Source: Anseranas semipalmata (Eukaryota > Chordata > Aves > Anseriformes > Anseranatidae). From it: DNA of 64,000 nt. The DNA is taken from contig VXAA01003855.1 of assembly GCA_013399115.1 (NCBI GenBank), positions 142,844-206,843 of the forward strand, written 5' to 3'. Below the pieces are notes generated by a model. The model did no database searches, was not told where the DNA came from, and saw only the letters and a program-made list of their open reading frames with translations. Numbering within the stretch: the first letter of the stretch is position 1; each line of letters opens with the position of its first letter. Shown here in pieces: positions 41,882 through 53,540 of this stretch. The position numbers were made by a program, and so were the translations under genes.

Positions 41882-41901
41882 GGGTTGGGTGGGGGAAGGG
41901 G
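41882..41901 (+). other. G-quadruplex motif
   Basis: Four G-runs of 3, 3, 5 and 4 with loops of 2, 1 and 2 bases, which is the canonical short-loop quadruplex pattern. It lies in intergenic DNA. Confidence 0.7.
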
Positions 41902-42188
41902 ATTTGTTTTCCAGGATTTTAGTCTGCTTGAAAAACATTTCCTTTTAAATGGAATGATGTGCCTTTAAGGGGAAGGTAGCAGGCAATGATCCATCTTCAC
42001 CACATACAGACTTGCCTTGTTCTTCCATTTCTGGCTGAGTGATAAAACGTTAAATGTCATTTCCTGTATCAGTGGTTAACCACTAGATGCTGGATCAGAG
42101 ATTTACCAGAAGTGCAATATTCAAAAGTGGACCTGCTGCTTTCAATAACCCTTTCTTGCACCCTGTGGGAACCACTTAACCTTTGGGG

Positions 42189-42219
42189 AAAAAAAAAAAA
42201 AAGAAAAAAAAGAAAAAAA
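42189..42219. repeat. A-rich tract (A14 plus interrupted A-runs)
   Basis: A14 followed by two A-runs separated by single G residues. No SINE or processed pseudogene body is recognised upstream. Confidence 0.85.
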
Positions 42220-43751
42220 CACTGGATTTGGGTAGGGCAATAAGTCTTGTGCCAAGGGCTCGCACCTTGTACAGGAAGTCATAAGGATAAATACTTCCCT
42301 GGCCCCAGACTGGCACAGCGCTGAGCCTTGCCAGAAAGCAAAGCAGCTACGTGAACTGCTTATTAGCCCTCGGTTCTATCAGCATGTGGGGATCAGAAGC
42401 TGGGGGATGTGGCTGTTTCGCACCCGTTCTCCTATACTCAATATTTAGAAAACAGACTGGCACTAGAATCCAAAATGCGTACTCCCTATCAGCCCTTACT
42501 TCTCACTTATTTTACTCTGCAGAGGCGAGCAGTTTATCTGCCCAAGCTGTATTCATTTTATTATCATCACCACAGTCAGTTATGGGGCTGGGGGGATTAA
42601 AAATCATTTTGGGAAGAGAAGCTGGCAGAGTAAGAGGCAGATAAGGAAATTTCAGTTCGGGCTACATTTCCAAAGGATGAATTTTGAACATGTGGTTGTG
42701 CAATTGGCTGTGCAAATAGAGCGTTATTTTCCTAATTACATAATATTTGTAAAGCACTCAGAAAATAAAATGGCTGAGCACACATCGAGAAATACTAGTT
42801 ATGGAAGTTTGTGGCCAAACAGTGGTGATGAGCGTCTAGAAATAACCGAAGCGGGTACTTCAGACACACACCTGATGTCTAAACCGCCTATACAAGGCTC
42901 TCTGTTGCAGCAACACCCACCGCTTCACCCTCCAGCCCCTGTACCATCTCAGCATCCCTGCTCTCAGAGAGCTCCAGCAGCTTAACTCAGTTGGAGAATA
43001 CCTGTTTTTAGGGTGAGGAATGGCTCTGCCTTTGCTGCATGCATGTGCCTCGCACAACAGAGCCCTTGTCCCTGAAGGCACTCTGCAGGCAGTATTGCAG
43101 GTCAAATAATAAATAGTAATAAGCTCAGAGTCAAGGTACCTCACTCCTTTCTTCCTCAGCCAACAGGAAACCCCCACATCTCTCCTGTCATTACTATTTA
43201 TTCGGTTGAACTGCAGCAGACCCAGCTGACTCAGTCGTGAACCAGAACCCAGCCGTGCTAGGTGCTGTACAAACACCTCGCAGCCACACAGTCCCTTCCT
43301 CTGAGAGCTGATGCTCTTAGATGTGAAAGGGGAGCACTGCCAGCATCCCCATCCAGGCACACCTTGACCACTGGTAGCCGCCTCCTGCCCTGTTTAGCTC
43401 CCGAAGCCCCCGGCGTGGCACCAGGAGCTGCACAGCTCAGACCCTGAGCTTCCCAGGTAGACGAGGGCAGACAGCGGTGTTGACACGGCATGTCTTGCGT
43501 TGCTCTTCAGCAGCGTCTGCTGGCAAATGAACAGAAATAAATGGAGCAGGGCTGGTTCCAGGGGAACCAGCCTTTCTGGGCTGCTCAGGGGAAAACTGGG
43601 ATGGTGGAAGATCCAGGAAGATTCCCCCAAAAAGCGATGTGTTTTTTTTTGTTTCACTCCAGAAGTCACAGGAAATCTCCAGATTACTCATCCTTTCCCA
43701 GGAACCCTGGTTGGAAAAAAATCAAGGGGCCTCACTATTTTCCTACAAACG

Positions 43752-43775
43752 CACACACACACACACACGCACACA
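43752..43775. repeat. (CA)n microsatellite
   Basis: About 12 CA dinucleotides with one G interruption. Confidence 0.9.
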
Positions 43776-44254
43776 AAGGAGCCCTGCAAAGACCTTAACA
43801 CCAGCTGTGCTTGCCCTTGCCAGAACTTCCTGAATCCACCCCCGTTTACCCTAGCTTGCCAAGCAATGCAAATATTTGAGAGGCCACCTCGTTTCCGCAG
43901 CGTCTGATGTAAAAATCCGCATCAAATCCAAGCAGTAAAGGCTGTGACTCACAGCTACTCAGCAGCCAGAAGTCCTGTCAGGCAGGCCAAGCTTTTATAT
44001 AGCAGGAGGTCACTGGAACACACTCTGGCTCACCTCTCTCATCGATCAAAAGAGTGCAACCACTTAGACACATCTCCTGCTTGCCTTCCCTTTTTAAAGT
44101 CAAATGCTGAGAAGCTGCTTCCGAGTAGGCAGAGAACAGGATGACACAGATACAATATCTCTGGGAAAGAAAATTAAGTTTTATCTCAGCAACTGCTGAA
44201 ACTTACAGCACTGATGAGTTCTGCCATGTAACCAAGAGGCTGCGGCCAAGAGAA

Positions 44255-44345
44255 GCTTGAGTCAGAAGACCTGATTTCAGTTCCTGCCTCTGCTACTGCC
44301 CTGCTGTTTGATCTTGGGTTAGTCACTTCACCGCCCCTGGAAATA
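44255..44345 (+). mobile_element. MIR-like SINE fragment
   Basis: The stretch with tgcctctgctactgccctgc and gatcttgggttagtcacttc closely follows the core of the amniote MIR SINE (…ctctgccac…ctgtgtgaccttgggcaagtcactt…). No poly(A) or microsatellite tail is visible. This family is rare in birds, which makes the copy notable. Confidence 0.6.
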
Positions 44346-45525
44346 AAGTTCTTCTCTGATGAATACTGCTTGGGAACAGCCTGGTGATTGGAGAGAAAGT
44401 GGAAGAGCTGGGTGGCATTTGCAGCCGAGTCCCAGGTCAGGGAGAAAGTAACAGCATGTTGCTGCAAGGTCTGCATGGAAGACGGGTGGTGAGGAAAGAG
44501 TGAGGTAGAAGTGGATGCTGCAGTAGGCATCAAGGTGCTATAAAAGGACTAACAAAATGGGGACTTCTGCCCTGCTCCACACACACATACACACTTTGGG
44601 AATGTAGAGCTTCTGGGCTTCCAGCAGGCTGAACAAGCAAGACATGCCTCATCACAGAGTCCCCCAGGATGTGACTTGCCTTTCATGCTTTGAGGGTCAA
44701 ATCTTTTACCACATCATCAATCCCACACATTCAGGAACCATGAATCAGGGCTTCAGAAGTTGTAAGTCTGACTTCAACTTTCCAAAGTTTCCAAAGCATG
44801 CCTCTGCACACTCTTTTCTTTTTAAATGTGCACCCAGATTATTTTCCATATTCAACTGACTCCAGAAGTTGGAACTAGCGATCTGTTTGTCAGGGCAAAG
44901 AATGGGGGAGAGTATGGCCCCCTTCAGTCTTAGTATTTGAAAAGCCTTTTCTGCTGATTTGCAGTTCTATAGTGGACCACACCTACTGCATAAAGGAAAT
45001 AATTGCTGCCTGACTGAAGACTCAGAAATGACAAAATTGATTGAGATTTTTTTTTTTTTAGGTCTTGTTTATACCTCAGAGTTGTACTGGTTTGAAATAG
45101 GTTTACTGCGGACTGAGTACACATGAATTCATTAAACCATGTCAAATCAAATATCTCAATTTTAAGAACATCAGTTCAAGCTAAAGGGCATTTAGCCCTG
45201 ACCAGGAGTAGCAAATTTAGCCCTGGACACCTATGCTTTCATAGACAACCTTTCAAGGTGGTTTCTCCACCCTTTAAAAGTACAACTTGCTTACTTGCAC
45301 ACAGCACACGGCTTCAGGCTTCAGGCTTAAGCCTCTAGCTTCACTTCCACTTCACTCTGTACTTGCAAATGAACTACACAGGTGTATCTTACTGGGTGAA
45401 TGTGCTGAAACTGGTTCAAAGCTGTCTGCAGCAGCTTAGCTGAATTCTGATCCAGCCGCCCTTCTCCATCCCTCCACATTTATCTTCCCAAATCTTCCCT
45501 CATATTTGCAGGAAGGCGTTAGACA

Positions 45526-46622
45526 TTAGAAAAAGTTCAGTTGGAAGGGACCTACAAAGATCATTGAGTCCAACTGCTTGACCACTTCAGGGCTAACAAG
45601 ATGTTCAAGCATATTAATGAGGGCATTATCCAAATGCCTCTTGAACACTGACAGGCCTGGGGCATCAACCACCTCTCTAGGAAGCCTGTTCCAGGGTCTG
45701 ACCACCCTCATGGGAAAGAAATTTTCCCTAACGTCCAGTCTGAACCTCCCCTGGCACAGCTTTGTGCCGTTCCTTCGCATCCTGTCATGGGTGACCAGGG
45801 AGCAGAGACCGGCGCCTCCCTCTCCACTCCCCTCCTCAGGAGGTTGCAGAGAGCAGCGAGGTCGCCTCTCAGCCTCCTTTTCTCCAGGCTAGGCAACCCT
45901 GGTGTCCTCAGCCTCTCCTCACAGGACATGCCCTCCAGCCCTTTTACCGGCTTTGTTGCCCTCCTCTGGATGCTTTCAAGGACCTTAACATCCTTTTTAG
46001 ATTGTGGAGCCCAGAACTGCACACAATATTCAAGGTGAGGCCACACCAACGCTAAATACAGCAGGAGAATCACCTCTTTTGACTAGCTGGTTATGCTGTG
46101 TTTAACACACCCCAAAATGCAGTTTGCCTTCTGGGCTGCCAGGGCACGCTGCTGCCTCACGCTGAGCCTGCTGCCGACCAGCACCCCCAGATCACTTTCT
46201 GCTGAGCTCTCTCCAGCCCCTCATTTCCCAGTCTGTGCCTGTGGCAGGCATTACTCTGTCCCAGGTGCAGCTCCCAGCATTTACCATTGTTGAACGTCAT
46301 GCTACTGCTGATTGCCCAGTGCTTCAATCTATCTAGAGCCCTCTGCAAGGCCTCTCATCCCTCCAGGGAGTCAACAGCACCTCCCAGTTTAGTAGCATCA
46401 GCAAACTTGCTGAGGATGCATTCAACTCCTGCATCCAGATTATTGATAAAAATGTTGAACAGGACTGGCCCTAGAACTGAGCCCTGGGGAACACCACTAG
46501 AGACTGGCTGCCAGACAGATGTAGCGCATTCACTGCAACCCTTTGAGCTCTACTGTTAAACCAGTTCATCACCCGGCATAGTGTGGGCCTCTTCATCTCA
46601 CAGTTGGACAATTTGTCCAGAA
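45526..46622 (-). mobile_element. CR1 LINE, about 1.1 kb, - strand
   Basis: From left to right (3' to 5' of the element): the 3' UTR (gttggaagggacctacaaagatc), then the ORF2 C-terminal block on the - strand (45,526-45,780, containing [24 protein letters not shown]), then the linker and thumb regions (45,708-46,073). Next is part of the reverse transcriptase fingers and palm: a block with ALDRLKHWAISSSMTFNNGKC at about 46,280-46,348 and the [17 protein letters not shown] region near 46,470. The catalytic double-Asp motif is degraded (about 46,400). It is 5'-truncated. Frameshifts split the frame, so it is inactive. It differs in subfamily from the neighbouring copy at 46,838. Confidence 0.92.
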
Positions 46623-46837
46623 CTGTATTGCCATTCGAAGGTGTACAGAGGCTGAGGCCAAGGAACCTAAGAGACAAGGTGAGGCTGCCACACCTCTGTG
46701 GGTGTCACAAGTAAATATCCCTTCAGGTTAGCTTTAAATAGTGAAAAAAGGAAAATTCTCCTTGTCCAGAGGCTGCTTCTAAAGGTATAGTCATAGCAAT
46801 CCCCTGGGGAAGAGCAGGGAAAATCTGACAACATCAG

Positions 46838-47354
46838 AGATTCACGGGATGCTTTGCGTTGGAAGGAACCTTAAAGACCATCTAGTTCCAGTCCCCCCAC
46901 CATGGGCAGGGACACCTTCCACTAGACCAGGTTGCTCAAAGTCCCATCCAGCCTGGCCTTCAACACTTCAAGGATAGAGCATCCACAGCTTCTCTGGGCA
47001 ACCTGTTCCAGTGCCTCACCACCCTCACAGGAGAGAATTCCATCCTAATAACTAATCTAAACTAATCCCCTCTTTTAGTTTAAAACCATTACCTCTTGTC
47101 CTGTCATGACACTCCCTGATGGAGAGTTCCTCCCCATCTTTCCTACAGGCCCCCTTTAAATACTGGAAGGCTGCTATAAGATCTTCCTGGAGACTTCTCT
47201 TCTCCAGGCTGAACAACCCCAACTCGCTCAGCCTCTCTTCATAGGAAGGTGCTCCAGCCCTATGATCATCCTCATGGCCCTCCTCTGGACCTGCTCTAAC
47301 AGGTCCATGTCTTTCTTATGCTGGTGGCCCCAGAGCTGAACGCAGTACTCAGGT
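46838..47354 (-). mobile_element. CR1 LINE, 3' fragment, - strand
   Basis: Tail and 3' UTR at the left (gattcacgggatgctttgcg, then ttggaaggaaccttaaagaccatctag), then the ORF2 end up to the region giving ctctaacaggtcc. The sequence is very similar over its whole length to the copy at 56,495-56,990, so both belong to one subfamily. Short deletions and frameshifts break the frame. Confidence 0.93.
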
Positions 47355-48829
47355 AAATGAATATCATGGTCTTTCATGAAGCCTTACCGTCGTGTTGATG
47401 TTCTCCTGCAAGGCCCCAGGCTGAGCCACAGTGGTTTTCTCTCTACCACAAAGAAGAAGTAGAAAGCAGCCTGGTACATGTCTCCTCTTTAAATACACTG
47501 CTACATTTATACATGCTGCTACAGCATGTAAACTTTGGGTGTAAGCTGTTTGGATGGTCAAGGCTCCAACACGTGACAAAAATCTCAAGGCCAAAACATG
47601 GGCTTAATAGACTCATCTCCCTGTTTGCAGGAAGTTTGAAGTGCAGCAGTGGTCATTCCTGAAATGGAGATTAGTTCCCTGATCCACAGTTTCTGATGTA
47701 AATAGCTTTTGACATTAAAGGATGACAGATTTGCCTGTCTTGCAGTTAAACTATGGGACTGAAATGAGTAATACCTGAGAGTGAGATACAGCTGAGTTAT
47801 ACTTGGGACAGGCACATTAAGAAATTTTTGAACTTACTGAAGAAGGTAAAAATAATGTTATGGGGGAAAATGCAGAACTAGATATTTCTTAGGAAAAATG
47901 TCTTGCAGAAGAGACTCAAAATTAAGATCTTATAGTTTCAGAGACTCCGAGTATTTTCATTTCCCATGATATTCTCTATAAAGGGCAATGTCAGTGACAG
48001 TTTTTCTTTTAAATGCAAGTTTTTCATCATCGCTGCAGACCATGCTTTACAGCCAGTCCATTCCTATCACTGTGCGTGTATCTGCTCGACTAGTAGTTTG
48101 TAGAGCACCGTAGGCTGTGACCTAAGCAGACAAAAATGTGCTGAAATGTAAACTAACATATTTGGTAGGGATGTAACACAAAAGAGTTACAGAGGTTATT
48201 ATAGTTTTGCAGATATGGTCACAACAGAGAAGCAGCTCCTTCCATGGTATTGCAAACCCTTAGGGCTTACACATTATGAACTGGCTCCAAAAGCTAAGAG
48301 ACAAAAATAATTCCCATAATATTTCTTTTTATATTTGCCTTCTGCAGTTTACATTTTCAAGATTTTCTTTTTAAGCAAGGGTTATGAGCTTACATTAAAA
48401 ACTTAGTGGAAGTTTAATCACGTGATTCCAGGAACAGGGTCTTAATAAGGAAAAAAACCTACATTTTTTTCCATGTACGTAACTCATACCAGATAACCAC
48501 CAATATTTGAAAGTAGTGCTTCTTCCAAGTAAAATCTGGGATAACCTCGAGACAGAAGCCCACAGTGCACTGCAGGAGATCGGCAGGTTGTTTTGATTAG
48601 AGACAAAAAGGGGAAAAGGCAGTAAATTGGGCAAAACTGGCAGGTTTTTGGTGGCAGGGGCCTTGGGGGTGACCTTTGTGGGAGGAGGCCGTGATCTGTC
48701 CTAGGCCAGTCATAGCTGCCTCCTGGGGCTTTGAAACAGATAGGAACAGCCCACAGTGAGCCAAAACTCCAACCAAAGGAGCAAGTGGTACCTCCACTCA
48801 AATGTATTTAAGAATGAACAGCGGCCATT

Positions 48830-48970
48830 AGGAGAGGAATGATGTGAGGAGGTGCAATTGGAGACACATGAAGAGACATTTGGAGATATGTGAAGAGATG
48901 CAGAGGAAACATGGAGAAGACGTGTGAGGAGATATGTGAAACAGCGCAGAGGGGAACGTGGAGGGACGTA
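48830..48970 (+). repeat. purine-rich degenerate tandem repeat
   Basis: Imperfect copies of a unit like ggagatatgtgaagagatgc, with the exact piece gagatatgtgaa occurring twice (near 48,884 and 48,929). The tract is G/A-rich on the + strand. Confidence 0.55.
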
Positions 48971-49290
48971 ATGCTGGGGACACGGCTGGAAATACACTTT
49001 TGTAAGATGATGACCCACACAGGAGCGGGGGCACCCCTGAGACTGCAGCCCATGGAGGTTCCACACTGGACCAGCAGTACCGGGAAGCCTGGAGGAGCAC
49101 CCACTAAGAAGCAAAGACCAGCAGATAAAAACTTCTACGCACACAACCCCAACATCCTGTGCCACTGTCACCTCATTGAACAACACCTCACTGAGTGCAA
49201 CCTGCAGCGAAAACAAGGAGAGTTCAGCCTACGAAGGTATTTGTCAGAAGATGAGCCTGGGGAAGGGGCAGGACAGGAACTTACATAAGT
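48960..49290. mobile_element. possible degraded avian retroviral LTR remnant
   Basis: The segment gactgcagcccatggaggtt followed by a cacactggaccagcag-type stretch resembles the outer part of solo LTRs of endogenous retroviruses that I know from chicken. No internal coding region, primer-binding site or target duplication is visible. Weak call. Confidence 0.25.
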
Positions 49291-51607
49291 ATTCATTTAA
49301 TTGCTTGTGTTTTCTTCCCTCCTCCACCCCAAAAGAAACTTTTGATCACTGATTTGGGTAAACCAGCAATAAATTAAGTAGCAAACAATTCCCAAGTCAA
49401 GACAGTTCTGCCTTCAACAGGAGGCTGTAAGGCAATCTTTCCTCTGCCTAAACCCATGTGTAACCCATCCTGCTGCTGAATGACAATGGGGGGGAGGGCT
49501 TCTTTTTTCTGTTCTTAAAAATCATATAGTTTATCCACCTCATAGCTTATTACAAGAGCTGCAGAAGTGCTTCATCTTGCTTCCTGCCTCATACTGGTGC
49601 ATAACACAATTATCTAGTATGCCTTCCTAGGTCCAGCCCTCTAAATTTGGTGAGGCCAAGCAGCTATTCCCTTATAAGGTTCATTTTGCAGCTACCCACT
49701 TCTTGTGATGTCTCCCTGCCTTCCAGCTGTTTTATTTTCCCCAAACTTTCCTTGCTTCTTTCCAGTGCATTGGGTAGAGTCTACCAAGTAGCTTTGTTTC
49801 TTTAAATTTGTCACTCATTCCCTCATAGACCTGAAATTATAAACAGCTGTCTACAAAAACACAATTGCTTCTAGAGTAACCCATGTTAAGGACGCACAGA
49901 GAGGGTTATGACTTCAGCCTGTGCACAGGGAGAGAAACAGGGGTGCAGGAAACAAAGATCCTGTTTCAGTGCAGATTATCCCAGCATGAACAATAGAGGG
50001 ACATATGGGATGCACAGCCAATTCCTTATAAAGAAAATGCCTCTCAGTTTATTCAGGATGATCCAGAAAACCAAAAAGAAAAAAACCAAAAAACTGAAAA
50101 GCAGGTCCCCTGCTGAGCCCCCAGGTACCGAACACATGCCAGAAAGAAAAGCTATGCAGAGCCACCTATGCAGATGCACACAGAGCTTGCCAAGGAGCAG
50201 ATGCCTTGGGCAGCAAATTAGCTTCTACGGTTTGGTCTCTGGGGCCATATGACTGCCATCCAAAAATGCAGAGATGAGGAGAGAGGGCCACTAGTATTGA
50301 GCACTAGCCTGAGTAGCACCTGGACAGTATCAGCCATTTTGGTACAAAATGTTATTGCATTAACCCATCTGGTGCTTAGGAGTCAAGATTTTCCAGACTT
50401 ACACAGAAGCACAAGAAAAGCATAAAGGTTATTTTTGCTAGCAAAAATTAGGTCTAAATAAAACCCAAAGCTATTTCCCTGCAAACTTTCAGGAACATCC
50501 TGTGGAGAAATGCAACTGTTAAATGAGAAAAATGATTGGCCGTCAGTGTGAATGCTTTCAAGGTTTAACTTCTGCATAACTGTTTAAATTAGTGTATTAA
50601 TTTGGACTTGGACTTTTCCTACAAGTGTACTGATGATTCTGGCCAATTGACATTCAATGTTTCCCATCTGCCAATATCCATGTGTCCTCAGCATTCCTAT
50701 TCATAAAACCAGTGCCCATTCTGGTACTTCTGTCTGCCAAAGGAGAGGACTTTTCTATTTCAGGCAGCCACAACTGCCATATGATAAACTTGAAAACAGG
50801 GGATCACAACTTACAAATGATTGTAACAAAAGCACAGCAACAAATATTACCTGGATTAAAAAGCAAAGTCCACTGGTCTGCTCTCACTCATCAAAAACTC
50901 TTTATATTTTCATTCATGAGATAAAGCATTTAATCTCCTGCAAAATTATTCCATACATGTGAACCACTGGCCATTAGATAGATATCTAGCAAACTATTGT
51001 TCTGAAACAGATGTGTGTGCATTTGTTTTGCGTGCAGAAAAGACAGGCAGGCAGACGAACACGTGCCCAGTTCTCCCCTCTTTTTTCACACATTCGCTTA
51101 ATAATTTTAGACAATCTTGGAAATTATAAATTTGTAATGGAAACAAAAGCCAACCAAATTCTGAACTGTGTTATTGTGGGACTGTGTGCAGATTTCATTA
51201 AAGTATCTAACAAAATGCAGTTGTGTCATGATAAAGATGTCTGATAGTGTTTGTTTTCTGACTGTGACTCCAGCCTCAGATGAAACTCAGCACTGTCTGA
51301 AGAAATGCTGATTTTCTTGTGTTTAGACAGGCCATACAGTGTGTTGTAAAGAGAAGAAACATCTGTTTTTATCTTATAATCTAGCAACAAAAAAAGAACA
51401 AAAGCAACATCTTCACAAGAATCAACAGGGCACTTTTCCCCTCTCTCTCTCTTTAAGGTCCATCTGCATATTGCAGCAGGAAGGGGAGAGGGGAAGGGGA
51501 AGTGGAAAAGACTTCTCCATTTAATGGTGCAGCACTAGAAAAACAATCCAGGAATAGAATGGCCATATTTTAAAAACTGACATGTTTGGGGTTTTTGGTT
51601 TGGGGTC

Positions 51608-51686
51608 TTTTTTTTTTTTTTTTCCTTTCTTCTTTTAAGTTAAAAGGGTTGTGAATATATATTTCAAGGAAAAAAAAAAAAAAAAC
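51608..51686. repeat. inverted poly(T)/poly(A) pair
   Basis: T16 at 51,608-51,623 and A17 at 51,670-51,686 with a 46-base spacer. The spacer itself contains a small hairpin (ttttaa, one base, ttaaaa). Confidence 0.8.
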
Positions 51687-52482
51687 TTTGTAAATGTCTG
51701 TTGCTATTGCCACTACCAGCTCCTCCATTTCTAACTTGGAGGATAAGCCCAGAAATGTCTAGATGTGGAAGATTATGTCTCGACAGCTTTAATGTCAAGA
51801 GTCCTAGGGGTATCCTTTGACACACAAGTTTTCAGTGGCTGATTTAGCAGATGTGAACACTGTGTTCCCTCCTTACCCATGCTGTTTGTTCCTGTGCCCA
51901 GGCCAAACCCTTTATTGTGCTGACTCAAGTGTTTTGAGCAGGTAATTGATCCCACTGAAAACTAACATCCCCCCCTCCTTTTTTTTTCCTGGCACTCAGC
52001 TGGATCTGATCACTGATCTGCTTGCTGTGCAATCACACAAACAGCAGTACGAGCAAGTGGGGGGTGGGAGGTGAGGAGTGGGCTGCTCCTCTTGGTGGAA
52101 GTGACACCATTGGATTGAAGTGAAGTTAGAGCATAGGCAGACATTGAGAGAAACAACATTCAGCACTCAGCTCATGCTGCTAGACACGCCACTTCAAGCA
52201 AACACTGATCAGGTTCTGTACGGTGGAGGAAACTGCATCACATAAACACTTTAGAGCAAGAGGAAAATGTTTTGAAATGAGCTGACATAGGACACTTCAC
52301 CAAAATGGCATTACACAAACTTCTGGCAAACATGAGAGAATGCCACATGTGGTGGTGGGCTAAGAAGGAACTGTTCAAACCTCTCTGGGCCTATGCTCTG
52401 CTCTTCTATGTTCTCCACCAAAACTAAGGTGCTTTATGTTTCAGCAAGTGATCAAGTCTTCCAGTTTGGTTGAATCAGCTCC

Positions 52483-52503
52483 TTTTTTTTTTTTTTTTTT
52501 TTT
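52483..52503. repeat. T21 homopolymer
   Basis: Run of 21 T, no attached repeat body recognised. Confidence 0.85.
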
Positions 52504-53079
52504 GAGGCAGCATGTATACATCTTAAGGTGGAATTTAATCCTAGGAATTAAGTGGTGTGAGGCTTCAAACTAAATTCAGTAAAAAAACCAGCAAAGCACA
52601 AGACCTGAACAGACAGCAGGTAATGACAACCACCAACACAGCATGCGAGAGCAGGAGCAGAAGGCTGGAAAAACAGGCTGTGGCTAGACACACACAAAAA
52701 AACAAGGTGAAGTTTTCTTTCCAATGAAGACAAAAAATAAAAAATCACCTGCACTCCCCTTCCCAATGGCAAACAGTATCAAAGGTAAAGTCTGTCCTCC
52801 GAAAATACACCTATCATACATTTTTTTCCAGGTACACTCTCTTTCTCCACCAGTTTTGAACCAATGTGATCTCAGAGAGGGAAGAGTCCTATTTCTTAGC
52901 GTTTTCCAGGTGGGGTTAGGACTTTGGCGACGTGGCATTGGGCACACATGACACCACACACAACACCAGCGTCCTGATGCTACCACACACCAGGCCACCC
53001 CAGTCGCAAGCGACTGGCACCCCCAGTTTGTCACCCCACTGTATGGAGGTCAGCAGGGCAGAGAAGCAGCTTACAGCCT

Positions 53080-53540
53080 GGGCAGCGGCCACACTGACGC
53101 TACTCCTGCCCTGGCTCCCGCACTGAGCAACCTGAAAGCGCGACCGGCCCCTCTCCCGCCCGCCGCCCTGTGGCCCCTGCGCCCGGGAGAGACCGCAGCG
53201 GCCCCGCGAAGCGCACGGCGCCTCGTTCCCGCCGCCCGCCATGGCTCTTCACGCCGCCATGGCGCCACCTGGCGCTCCGGGCGGACGGGCTTTTGCCGCC
53301 GGAGGAAATGGAGGCCCCGCGCCCCGACCCGCCGGCCCAAGCAGCGTGGCAGCCGTCCCGGCTCCGGCCGGCCGAGCGGCTGACAGGCTGGCGGATGTCC
53401 CCGGAGGCACGGGGGGCTGCAGCGGGAGCGGGTCCAGGCCACCCAGGCCCGGCGGAGGCAGCCGGGGAGGACGACCGAGTTGGGGCGGCTGCCAGGCCCA
53501 GAGGGGCTCCCGGCAACTTCTCTGATCCTTTAGGTCCGAA
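53080..53540. promoter_or_regulatory. isolated CpG island, probable promoter of unknown gene
   Basis: A sharply bounded block that is very rich in G+C and dense in CpG (about ten CpG per 60 bases between 53,160 and 53,280), while flanking DNA is ordinary and CpG-poor. It has the palindrome CGCCATGGCG (53,255-53,264) within GCCGCCATGGCG, which reads as YY1-type sites in both orientations, a common feature near vertebrate transcription starts. No TATA box is evident. Frames of 126 and 94 codons (+) and 152 and 123 codons (-) stay open because of the base composition. None resembles a protein I know. In mammals the next genes after ETV6 are BCL2L14 and LRP6, but I see no exon of either, so the transcript may be a long noncoding RNA or a gene with its other exons outside the window. 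Confidence 0.8.

Larger units (their letters stand above)
37371..44254. other. intergenic, no recognised gene
   Basis: No gene recognised. Contains T19 at 38,711-38,729, an A-rich run at 42,189-42,219, a G-quadruplex motif (41,882-41,901) and a (CA)n microsatellite (43,752-43,775). The 182-codon and 125-codon - strand frames at 38,394-39,181 overlap each other and have no recognised domain. Confidence 0.65.
47355..53079. other. intergenic, no recognised gene
   Basis: No gene recognised. Holds a purine-rich degenerate repeat (48,830-48,970), a possible LTR remnant (48,960-49,290), a T16/A17 inverted pair (51,608-51,686) and T21 (52,483-52,503). Confidence 0.65.
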
